From: Pisaster brevispinus
Taxonomy: Eukaryota > Echinodermata > Asteroidea > Forcipulatida > Asteriidae
NCBI GenBank assembly: GCA_023634235.1
Contig: JAMKCF010000004.1
Span: 23,630,527-23,694,526 of the forward strand
Length of the DNA: 64,000 bases
Direction: 5' to 3'
Within the stretch, counting starts at the first letter, position 1. Each line of letters begins with the position of its first letter. Below the pieces are notes generated by a model. The model did no database searches, had not been told where the DNA came from, and saw nothing but the letters and a program-made list of their open reading frames with translations. This document shows positions 53,630-64,000 of the stretch, piece by piece. The position numbers and the translations under genes are program-made.

Positions 53630-54070
53630 AAAGTCAACTGTCATGTCGAAGTTCTGTCCTCCGTCTTTTTACACCATGATCCTGGTCACCACTCATGCTG
53701 ATCATCAACACTGAGTACCTGGGGTACTACCTCTTGAAGCAGAACAAGTGGACCCAGGCCAGGGAGGCCATTCAGTATCCCACAGAGAGTGTTCAACAGC
53801 AACAAGGGGATTCCCCAGCATGATCCTGTCAGAATACCGTTTGTTGCTGATCTGCAGATCCATGGCTATGGAGATGAGCCTCCAATGTTGGGATACATCT
53901 CAAGGTTTGCAGGAGTTGATGAACTCTTTGTTGTTCAGGGGGGAGAAGATGGATCAGGTTCGTGTGGTGGTACCTTACCTGCCTTGTGTTTCTGTAATAA
54001 TCCAGGTTGAAATGGAACTTTGTACCTCTGTAGGCCGGAGTTACATAAGGTCCCTTTGCTGAAAACCTGA
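53630..54070 (+). pseudogene. Decayed coding-like stretch, unidentified
   Basis: GC content and codon use rise relative to the flanks. Fragments in different frames look protein-like: LMLIINTEYLGYYLLKQNKWTQAREA (about 53695-53770, in the frame ending at 53820) and IPFVADLQIHGYGDEPPMLGYISRF (53830-53905, second frame ending 54010). At least one frame change is needed to join them, and stops flank both ends. A pyrimidine tract with AG (53612-53615) could be an acceptor. I do not recognise the family. A decayed gene fragment or retrocopy is the best guess. Confidence 0.3.
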
Positions 54071-57030
54071 CCCAAGTTCAAAGTAGTTTCAAATGACTTA
54101 AACCTCAGTGCCTAGATAACAAATGGCAATACCGCCATGATGACATCAGCGGTTATCAAATTACGCTTAATCAAAGTTTATTATTTTAACAACTAACATC
54201 ACGAGAACCACAGCTGATTTGAATCTGTGAAAGTTTGATGTATAAAAGTTCTTAATATTTGTCAGTAACCGGACTTTACCTCTCTTCCTGTCCAAACTAG
54301 AAGTTCAAATAAATTATACATCATCAAGCTCTTTTTAAAGGTTTTCTATGTTCACATTTATATATTTTATTTGATTTAACTCTTAATATTCACCTGCAAT
54401 TCAGAAACCTGAACACTTAAAAGTTTATGGTAAAACAGACTTTGAATTTCTAGTAGTATTTTGTTGACTAATTTTGGCTGATTTTGCCAACTAATAAAAT
54501 TCCAATCACCCAAAACCATCAAAAGTTGGTTTTTGGCCTATTTCTATGGCAGTGCTTACCACAGAATTATGCATTTACGATGGCGAGGGCGTCTTCGCTT
54601 CGCCAAAGCACCTGTATCCCTTTGGTTAAAGTTCTAGGTTTCAACGGGTAGACACAAAACAACAAAGACACACAAAGCTCTGTGTTGCAGTCACTTTGTG
54701 GACATTGCTTTCTTCTGTGCACTTAAGGAAAATCCCGTTCTTCAAAACTGTAAATAACACTCTGTGGCTGTGTAATAAGTAAGTCCACTTAGACGTGTGT
54801 AAGTCCACATAGTGTTTCTAGTCACTATATTATGTGGACTTCTTTTGTACTCGGGTCCACACATTCTATGCAATGTGATGCAACACATTAGAAATTCACA
54901 CAATTATTGCTCAATTATTTTTGCTATTTTTATTTCATGACACTTTTTGCAAGTCAATACTGTTTTTTTGAAACAAATATGATACGATATTTTGTTGAAA
55001 GAAAAGACAATAATGTATCATCAGTTATATAGGTTCATATTGAAATGTTCTTGGTTCTTATCTACTGAGGGAAAGAACTACAAACTGAGACAAATATTGG
55101 CTTGCTTTTGAATACTGCTAGCTACATTTTTTTTAAGCGGAGAGACAAAATTCACCATACACATTGACAATGAAAAGAAAGTGAATAAGGGTCCTGTCCC
55201 AAACCCAAGCAAAGGCTACGGCCCTGGCTTGTGCTCCGTAATTCAAGTATACAAGAAAATCTGAGCCTAAAAGTTGTTATAATATACCAATTTCTATAGA
55301 CATCAGAGCTAAATTTCAAAGAGCTGATTAACCAGCAAATATTGCTGAAGAGTGTTTTTTGGGCTGGTAACCTTATTCTGGTAAACTAAATTTTATTGTG
55401 GTATGCTACTTTGGTACTTTAGTGGTTTATAAAGCCTGTAAGCAGACAATTTAAACTTACTGAACGGCCTTAACACAGTATCCACTTCATAACCACAGCT
55501 TAGGCCTACTGTAAGCAAATGAAAAGGCACGCTAACTTGCTGGCAGTTCTTATAGAAGGCACACACAAAGTGTCAATTTTTCTTTACTGTTAATGAAATC
55601 CACTTTTGCTTATGCACCTGCTATATTGCATATACAAATATTTGCTTACCGGTAAACAGCTTCATGAAATTTGACCCAATACAAAATTCAGACAAAAATA
55701 TTGCATTAATATTGATACAAAACACACATTCACAACACAAAAATAATGACTCAACAACTATTTTATGTCTGAAACTGCAGCATTTTGTGGGCAGTGAATA
55801 TTAATAGAAAGTTCATAGAATTGACTCATGGAATGTTTGTACACACACGTTTAAAATAATACGCCTATTAACTTGCAACTTGAATACTGTATTTTATTCC
55901 TGAAGTTTGTCGACCAACCAAAAGAAAGCTAAAATGTGACTGTGTGGTTATGGAAGGGACTTTTTTGTACTTTTAAAATAAATAAATAAATACATACATA
56001 GGCTTGTAGACGTTAACATGACCAAATTTCGCTTTAAAAATAAAACAATTTCTCTATCAGCAAGAAAAGTCGTTACTGTTTTTTTCTTTCTTGGCTCACG
56101 ATTATGTAAGAAAAATAATATATCTTCAACATAATCCAGTAATAATAACAAATGTTGAAGTAAACAGAGGGCACTAAAAACATGACCATAATCAGTTTGA
56201 TAAAATTATCCGTATGACCACATCTCACTTCAAATTAAAACAACAAACAAATTGCTCTGGGAGTAATTTTAATGCCCAATTGGGTCAATTGATCCATTGT
56301 ACACTAGACATGGCTCTGCTTTAAATCTTATGAAATAAAATTCATGTTTCATTCAGAACAAGAAAAGTCGTGTTTGTTAAACACAAATGCCCCGCAAGCC
56401 AGTTCGTTTCACAACATTTGACCTATGTGGTCTAAAAATAGGAGGTGTCTGTATCTCGAGACCAAGCCACACACCAGTTCATATGCCAAGTCCTTTTAAA
56501 ATTATCACTGGACCACATTTTTTTTGTAGGCATAAAATAATTTAATTTTTGCCATAATACATTGAACATACAATTGACCTTGGGAGGCGGAGGCGGAGGC
56601 AGGGGGGGGGAACAATATACTTCTAAGGGATTTGAAACAATTTACATGTGAAATGAAACATAGAAAAGAATGCAATGCTGTAGTAAGTTGCACAAGAATA
56701 GTTGCATGTTAGATTGTTACTGGTTTGGATGAACTAGTGGTGCAGATGGAACATTTAAATTTAAACCTGCCAGAAAAGAAAACCATGAAAGAAAGTTGCA
56801 ATTAGTGCTGTAATATAAAGTTTTAAATCAGGGAAAAATACAATGTGTATCAATTAGCAATAGTAGTACATGTAGCATGTTTGAATGTTAAAATTTCCAG
56901 TGCATTTGGTGTGTAGGTACAGTAACATAGAAAATACAAACCTACTGGCAAATAGATAGGGCCTAAGTGAAAGTTATTGAAAAAATATAGGTTAAGTTGA
57001 TATAGTGCAACTCATGACTGCATTTCATAT
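54071..57030. other. AT-rich stretch downstream of Helentron; one MITE, no gene seen
   Basis: Contains a MITE of the CAATTTCATAAAGCTG family at about 55310-55682 (ends AATTTCAAAGAGCTGATTAA and AACAGCTTCATGAAATTTGAC) and a small hairpin at 54799-54840 (AAGTCCACATA...TATGTGGACTT). The Helentron 3' terminus probably lies here but I could not place it. Confidence 0.45.
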
Positions 57031-57036
57031 AATTAC

Positions 57037-59054
57037 CTACACTACTGTACCATTGCCTTGGTACTCCAAATACAACCATTTATGGTCACTAAAGTGACAA
57101 TCAGAGATGTGGCATGTGGTAATGTCGTCTTTAGTGTAGACATGGTCTAAACATGACCCTGCATTATGTGTGGGTTCTGATATTCGCTGATGGTAGCCGT
57201 ATGTCAACAGGTGTCTTGCTATGGATGATGTTTGAAGGTCACGTCCATCCTGGTTCATGTCCCCAATGATAATAGTTGGCATTGAATCGTCTAAATCTGC
57301 TAGGATTTCAGTCAATTTGGCAATACAGTGAGAAGGTGTATGACTAGGAGAGCGATACACTGCTATGATGTTACATGACTGCAGTGTGGAAGATGTCAGC
57401 TGGAATGCCACAATTTGTACAGTGTTTAGGGAAAGACTCTGCTGCAGTGTGAAGTGAACATTTTCCTTGATAAGAATGCCCACACCACCTGCTACTCGCT
57501 GGCTTTGTTTTTTTCTTAAAGGATAGTCAGCCCGACACAGTATACTGTAACCATCAGGTGTGAAATTAATACTCTCCTGTTTGTGACTCAGCCAAGATTC
57601 AAGTATTATAGCTACATCTGCACAGTGAAAGACAGGATCAGCTAAAATGTCATTGTAGTGTCGTACCATAGATCGTGCATTAAGAGCTGATATTTTAATG
57701 ATTTTGTTACAGTCTTTAGACAGAAAGAGATACGGGGATGGAATCACATTGGTTTTTAACCTGTTCATTTCATTTTTGACCTTTGTAGAAACCTTTAGTT
57801 TAGATTTGTCAAAGTCAATAATGGTTAACCCTTTAAGGCTTGTTGTTCTGCTTATTCCAACATAACCTTGACCATTACCAAATCTTCCTTGGAAAGAAAC
57901 AACAACTTTCTGTAGAGTCTGACCCTGAATTTTGTGGATTGTATTCGCCCAGGAAAGACGCAAGGGAAATTGACAACGGGTTATTTCAAGGCCCTTTGTT
58001 TTCTTTGATATTGTAAACTTTGCATCAACTCGCTGTATTGGCACTGACTGTTGGTTAGGTGGAGAGCATGGTGTTTTACGTCTTGCTTCTGTTCCTACTG
58101 TATTGTCATCAAAGAGGACAAATACCAGACTTATTGTGTCCACACTTGATGATTGGAATCCGGTTATCACTCCTTGGCTGCCATTAACTAGTCCATCTGC
58201 AACATCCAGATTACGAATCAGCATAACCCTTGCTTTAACTGCTAACTGGAGCTGATCAGGAAGCCCACCAGTGAATCTTGCATCTTCAGAAGGAGAATAA
58301 CCTTTGAGGATGGCTGGTTTTTTATCAATGGCGGCAATTGTAATTATTGAGCAGTTCAGAGAATTCAGCATGCTGATGTTGTGCTTATCAACCTGAGCAT
58401 TTGTTGTAAAAATATGTGGTAGATCTGTCGGGTAGTCTGGTGCATTTTTTGAGATTTGTCTTGACTTGAGAAGAGCTATATCTGATGGTGATTGGGAACC
58501 TGTCCGGACACGATTTAAGCACTCCACAAACTGACTATCTCCTTGTTGTCTGACAACAATGTTGAGTTCTGCCAGCTGAAAGAGATCCTGCCATAAGTGT
58601 CCATGGAGGCGTGACATCATATTTGAAGGCTGTTCAAAAATGAATTTCTGAGCGACTGGGGGCAGCTGGTATAAGTCTCCAACAGCTATGACTGAAACTC
58701 CACCAAATGGAGATTGGTTTCCTTTAATTTCACACAGCCTATTATGAATAAGAAGTAGTATGTCACATCCAACCATAGATATTTCGTCGATTATTAGCAA
58801 TTCCAAAGAGAGTATCTGTGCTCTAAGTGAGTTCCTTTTGTCATCTGAGAGCTTCTGATAATTTTTGTTCTGGTTGAGAGGAAGTAGGAATGCTGAGTGC
58901 AGTGTAGTTCCTGATATATTATACGCAGCAGTGCCAGTTGGTGCAGTTAGGAGGATTCGAATCAGGTCTGGATTTTCTCCTTCTCTTGGGAGATGACGCA
59001 CAGCCATCTGGTGAATAGCCCGAATAAGGTGCGACTTCCCTGTACCAGCGCCAC
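57037..59054 (-). CDS. Helentron: Pif1-like helicase plus AP-endonuclease-like domain
   Basis: Second exon of the transposon protein on the minus strand. The helicase has Walker A GGAGTGKS, Walker B LLIIDEIS, motif III AVGDLYQLPPV, a WANTIHKIQGQT box and YVGISRTTSLKGL, the Pif1/RecD2 set that Helitrons use for strand unwinding. After about 465 residues it runs into an endonuclease/exonuclease/phosphatase fold: LNARS, ESWL, GGVGILIK, YRSP, GDMN, LDHVY and SDHKWLY, the metal-binding and catalytic motifs of AP-endonuclease-type nucleases. Helicase plus C-terminal endonuclease is the hallmark of Helentron (Helitron2) elements. The open frame begins at 59109, but 59055-59109 looks intronic: splicing at TTTGTAG|GTGGCG joins it to the upstream exon. 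Ends in TAG. All core motifs intact. Confidence 0.88.
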
Positions 59055-59439
59055 CTACAAAGATAACATTAGTGGCATTTTGTGAGTGTGAAAAACACAT
59101 AGTGTACACTACCGTGTTACTTTCTTTGTCATTATTTTAGTTGATGCAGTTTTGGCTGATCTTGAATGAAGACAATTGTATGCTTAAACTCATTACACTT
59201 GCAAAAAATTTAATACATGTGTGTATCTAAATCCTTAATATTTGTTTTGAATCTATATATATCAAATTTTGAAGAAATTATTTTCACATTAATCAGGTAT
59301 GTTTAAAGGTCAATTCAAAGGAAACTTAATGTGCATGGTTCTTGCAGAACTTGGTAAATGATAGGCCCTAGTGTGAACAAATATATACCAAAAGAAAGTT
59401 ATGATACAATATTGTCATTCATTAAATAGGTATATCTAC
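59055..59439 (-). other. Predicted 385-nt intron inside the Helentron Walker A motif
   Basis: Minus strand: donor GTCACAG|GTAGATATAC at 59440/59439, acceptor ATCTTTGTAG|GTGGCGCTGG at 59055/59054. Joining G (59440) to GT (59054-59053) restores VTG-GAGTGKS in frame, whereas the upstream frame alone runs on to a stop after 14 more codons. Confidence 0.8.
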
Positions 59440-62400
59440 CTGTGACAAACAGATGAAGTGGGCTGGGTTTGGAGACGGAGAAACTGTTGGTCTTTCTTTG
59501 CTGTCGACACCAGTGAAATACAGTCTGAAAGATATCTCTTTGATTCTTGTTGAGCTGTTGAACAAGACCTAGGTAGTAGTCTTCAGACACAAACCCTGGA
59601 CGAGGACATGAGTTGACTATGATATCAGAAGTCAATGGAATGGATGGTGTTGTATATACTGGAGTTTTCCCAGGGTCCAAAACAGCATATGCAGGATCAC
59701 ATTCTACTCCTTCAGTTTGCTGTTCATGGCGTTCTTGCTCTACATGAGGTGCAATGTCATCCCAAGTATGTACAGGTGGACCCACTTCCTCCATACGATC
59801 CAAGGCATCCTCAATAACCTCAGAATGCTGCTCAACAGAAGATCTTTTAGCAGATAAGTTTGGGAGGTTATCCTGGTAGGTTTGCATGTAGGATCCTGCA
59901 TTTACCAGTTCCTGTTCATTTCGCCAAGGCATATATAGCATGAGCTGGGAATGATAATATGCTTCTGGGTCTTTGTGCTCTGAAAAGCGGTGATAACGAA
60001 TGAGCGCATGCTTTGATCGCTTACGCATAGTTCCCAGGGAGTCTTTCAGTCGTATCGTGGTTGTAGTACATACCTCTGGGGTATTGGAACCAAGTATATC
60101 AGGTTGTATATCTTCATCTGATGATCTTACTGATCCATAAGTATACCACATAGCGAAATCTGCCAATGTAAGGTTTTCCAAAGTGTCAGGACGAGCAGCA
60201 TATTTATCAATCAGACCTGTCTGAAATATGTCCTGTTCATCATCTTCCATACTGTCTAATACCTTTCGTGGTTTAAGAAGATGAATTCGTTTCCCAGGCA
60301 GATCTACAGGGATAAACACTGTCTGAAAATTACTACGGTACAGGGGTATGCTTAGTAATCGGTAAACTGCCTCCTGAGCACTAACTTCTCGAGCATTCAG
60401 AAAGGTTGAAGCACATTTTTTCATCTGACTTCGGATATTCAAACTTGCCATCTCCTTGCTTACTGCTCTTAGAAGTAGCCCCATTTCTCTCTCATCTTTT
60501 GTGATGTAAGCCACCATGTAGTTAATGCATGCATAAGGGTTTAGGCAGAATTGCACATCTATGTTTGCTTGCCAAGCACGAAGAATATCAGAATTGTAGG
60601 AGTTGATGTTCTTCTCCTCAGGGGTTCTTTTCAGCACAACTGTCTCCCCTACTTTTGTCAGTGATATTGCTTTGTTGTATGCTTCCATGGTGACACTGGC
60701 CTCAGAAAGAAGTTCTTGCAAACTTTTGTTAACATTATCAGCATCCTGAAGAAGGTCATACACTTTAGTTATGATGTTCGAAGCATCCTTGTATTGAGTT
60801 TTTCTAAGGTGTATATCTTTCGTTTGAAGTGGTCTTGCAATTCTACAAGTATCAGATGGAGGCCGTGGGTAGTGGAATCTGCATGCTTTATTACTTCCCT
60901 TGCGGCATGTTGCTCTATGATTGTGCCGTTGTACTTTATTTACAAGTATATGGAGCTCAGGATCATCTTCAATAGAAGGTAAAGAGCAAGTCACATAGCG
61001 TTCTATTGTCTTTACAATAGTGGCATCATTTTGTTTATTCAGCTTGGGTGATTTATCAATCCATATGACACAATGGGCATGTGGTGATCCACGTTGTTGG
61101 AATTCTATGCGATAGCAGTAATGCAGAACTTTTCCAAGAGGGCAAGCTGCTCCCAAAATCACATTAGAAAATAGACACTGAAGTCGATGATCAAAATGAC
61201 GAGCTGCAGTCACAGGATTTGAGCGAAGAAATAAACACTTTTCTTCCCAGCTTAAATTAACGATATTTTCTTCTGTGAGTGCTTGTCCCTGTTGTCTAGC
61301 AATAGCCTGAATGGTATCTGTCCAGTGTAAATCTGCAGCTGACAATGTCAGAAACCAAGTGAATATTCCCAATTGCTTTACAGCTGCCATTAATTTATAC
61401 ATGACTTTTTGCCAGTATGGTGGTGTTCCTCTCACAGTTTGAAGAAAACGATATGCATGATCATTTAAAATAATTGACTGTAACTTCTGAGGGTCCTTCA
61501 AAATACTTGCAGTAACTGATTCTCCTGAAGGTGTTTGCAAGCCAGTTTTTCTGAGTGCTATGGTCACATTATCCATTACTTGTTTGTACTCAGTTATGTA
61601 TTGCGCAAAAAAAATGTATTCAATGTTGCTTGCAAACCTGTTATCTTTATTTAATATTCTAGAACTAAAATATTTCTTAGGTGTGAGTTTACTTTTTCTA
61701 CAGTGACTGAAACCAAACATTCCAGATGGAAACAACTGTGGAAAAGAAAGTTCTTCACAATTTGCATCAAGCATAATGCTTATCGGTCTGTGCCCTTCCC
61801 CAGGGGCCATGTTAAGTATCCTTTCTGCATCAAGAGCAGGATCTGTTGGCTGTACACAGGTGTCATATGCAAGTTCTTGTTGGTTGTCTCTAACATATGT
61901 GATGTCATCATCATCAGATGAAATGTTTTCATCCTCAAGTAGTGACTTATGTGTATGTGACAATTCTTCTGGCTGACATGGTGATGTTTGTGCAGCAGAT
62001 GCCATTCCCTCAGCATTTACCACTTGATCTTTTGAAGAAAGAGATGACTCCATTGTTAAAAATGTTGGGCTCATGTCATATGGTGCATGTAATATATTCA
62101 ATGAAGAGCATAAACGTAGTATATAGTTTGATATGGCATCAAAGCTATATGCAGTGACCAACACAGCCTGTCCATCACAATCTAGCAAACCATCTTTGCC
62201 ACGTTGATGAGCATCGAATAAAGCATACAGAGTCCCAGAGCCATGGTACTGTACCCAAATGCCAACAGCATAACATCCCAGTATAGCTAGACATCTATCA
62301 GTTCCCAGTAGTGTACTATGAAGAGAGTTGATGAATGTATTCTCTATGCGTAGTCCTGACAAAGGAAATTTCTTCTTATGAGTCAATTTTTGACCATTGA

Positions 62401-63985
62401 CAGTGACAATATCAGGCAGACTTTCAAAATCCAAATAACCAGGCAGTGCAAGATTTGTGGTTATTTCATTGTAAAATGAATCACCTTGCAGAAGGATGGT
62501 GTCTAGGTCATCCTCATTCCACAAAGCTGTATCCTTAATAAGGCTGTACGATAAAGCCATCAGACTGTTGGTCAAACACTGCTTGCCTCGAGACCGCTCA
62601 CTAAAGTTAAGATTGCTCTGTGACATGTTGCCTTGAAGTACCATAATGTCTTCAATCGTTGATTGTTGATGATCTTCAGAATGGTGATTCATGCATGCAT
62701 CATGGCTACCATTAATACATTCAGACTCACTACTTGGCGTGGATGGTCTGTCTAGAGTGAATCGTGTGACAGGTACTGAAGAAATTGGTAGAGGTTCTTG
62801 AGATTCTTCATGTATCAAAGAATCATCTCCTGCAGTCAGTATTTTCCATGTTTCAGCATCTTCATTCCTACAATCTTTCTCCCAAGTAGAATTCTCTTCT
62901 ATTTTTGTATAGTATTTATTGTTGACTTGCAGCCAGTCTAAAGCCTGAAGAATTGCATATGGTCTCACATTCTCAAATTGAACATAACCTTTGTACTCTT
63001 TTTTTCGTTTTAGCTTAATTGGAATGATTCCTGCAGAATTTGGTGTTTTTGGAAGTGATTTGCACACCTGATCTGTACAAACGGGGACATTCACAACTGC
63101 TCCCTTTATACCGCATTGTCGTCCTCGTGGTAATGCTAATATTTTCATGAAAAGGTATCGTTGGGCCAGAAGACGAGCCTCTAAATTAGAAAGAATTTTT
63201 AGCTCTTCGGGTACTACACTTAACTGAAGGGCATTTGCTACAGCTTGTGGTGGGATTGCCTCCTTTTTAAGATATCTCTGACAAGTGCGACAGAGCCATT
63301 CCTTTTCCTCTGCTGAAATAACTCCAGTGAAGCAGGTACTTTGTAGAGTGGTTGGTAAATTAACAAAAGAAGTAGACTTTAATTGTACAACACTAGCTTT
63401 GTACAAACTTCGATGACATGATGTACAAATGTATATTGGGGCTTGAATTATTTTTTTTCTAAACATGGCAACTGCTTGTTCAATACTGGATGGATTCCGT
63501 CTTTGTTTTTTAGCCTTTTTGTCCAAGGCTTGCATATGTGTCCGTTTTACAGGATCTGCCCTGTCTACGGATTTCCGTCTGGAATCTCTTTGCTTTATTT
63601 CTTGATTTTTTTCTGAGGAATGTGATCTTGCCTGCAACTGTTGTTGTCTTTTCTTCTCCTTCGAAAGCTCCTTTTGATCTGCAGATGCTTCGGATCTTGA
63701 CAGTGCCATTTGTTTTCTGTTCTTCTCCTTCAAAAGCTCTTTTACTTCTGCAGATGCCTCAGATCTTGACTGTGCCATCTGATGTCTGTTCTTCTCCTTC
63801 AAAAGCTCCTTTGCTTCTGCAGATGCTTCAGATCTTGACTGTGCCATCTGTTGTCTGTTCTTCTCCTTCAAAAGCCCCTTTGCTTCTGCAGATGCCTCAG
63901 ATCTTGACTGTGCCATTTGTTGTCTCTTTTTCTCCTTCGAAAACTCCTTCACTTCTGCAGATGCTTTAGATCTTGACTGTGCCAT
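59440..63985 (-). CDS. Helentron: protease-like plus HUH Rep (5' part, open past window end)
   Basis: First exon (residues from the Met at 63985). Five 23-residue repeats (1-115), CTSC and CRTC zinc-type pairs (186-234), and a DUF6570-like block. Then a cysteine-protease-like domain with RGKQC (C469) and FDAH (H592), resembling the OTU/C76-type domains of Helitrons. Then a Helitron-N region with TLSAADLHW, and the HUH site RGSPHAH (H968/H970). A HNHRATC...CRFHYPRPP zinc block and the two-tyrosine motif INYMVAYITK (Y1155, Y1159) complete the Y2 initiator. The exon ends at LFVTG where the helicase starts. The frame is open upstream of 63985 to the window edge with a further repeat, so the true start is unknown. 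The minus-strand frame has no stop over 4.5 kb, so the copy may be recent. Confidence 0.88.
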
Positions 63986-64000
63986 TTTGTGTCTGTTCTT
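63641..64000 (-). repeat. 69-bp in-frame tandem repeat encoding MAQSRSEASAE-KELLKEKNRQ
   Basis: At least five copies of a 69-nt unit (23 codons) read in frame from 63985 to 63641; another seems to precede the window edge. The unit is charged and probably helical. Units differ by a few codons (EVK/EAK, LLKEKN/FSKEKK). Confidence 0.9.

Noticed and set aside
63538..63969. 143-codon + strand frame with repeated SSPSKAPLLLQM
   Set aside because: Antisense of the 69-bp repeat in the Helentron coding region; the repetition comes from the repeat itself.

Overview
This is animal (metazoan) genomic DNA: long introns with GT/AG boundaries, AT-rich intergenic DNA, mononucleotide runs, and a dense mix of non-LTR retrotransposon tails, tRNA-derived SINEs, MITEs and a Helentron-type rolling-circle transposon. 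The plexin sequence and the repeat mix suggest a marine deuterostome invertebrate, most likely an echinoderm. That assignment is inference, and I cannot name a species.

Region 1 (1-28.9 kb, + strand) holds the 3' two thirds of a plexin receptor gene. I reconstruct 26 coding exons (1-58 to 24733-24828) whose phases agree at every junction and sum to 3864 nt, i.e. 1287 residues plus stop. They encode the second and third PSI domains, IPT repeats, one membrane span, a juxtamembrane helix, and the split GAP with its inserted Rho-binding domain. The sema domain lies upstream of the window. The cytoplasmic part reads most like class A. A 3' UTR of about 4 kb follows. The introns carry a non-autonomous hAT element starting 4 nt inside an intron, a retrotransposon end abutting a splice acceptor, tandem copies of an exon tail with its splice donor, several SINEs and several MITEs.

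Region 2 (about 29-52 kb) is the unusual part. A near-perfect palindrome (35.37-41.94 kb, arms of about 2.8 and 3.8 kb, loop of about 16 nt) lies between two inward-facing, related, transcription-unit-like arrangements. Each begins with a CArG-type box and an octamer inside a shared 18-mer, then a related first exon ending ATG|GTGAGT, then repeated 71-168 nt exon-like units between acceptor and donor signals (three on the left, five on the right). Coding frames are not kept between units, but the splice signals are. I propose a large inverted duplication that could be transcribed towards its own palindrome, giving hairpin or convergent double-stranded RNA. A nested MITE, a 367-bp tandem duplication and a perfect 107-bp palindrome mark later events.

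Region 3 (52-64 kb) contains a tandem tRNA-derived repeat, a decayed coding-like stretch near 53.6-54.1 kb, and on the - strand a large Helentron. The Helentron encodes a cysteine-protease-like domain, an HUH replication initiator, a Pif1-like helicase and a C-terminal AP-endonuclease-like domain. The two open frames appear to be joined by a 385-nt intron that splits the Walker A motif. Its 5' end runs off the window.
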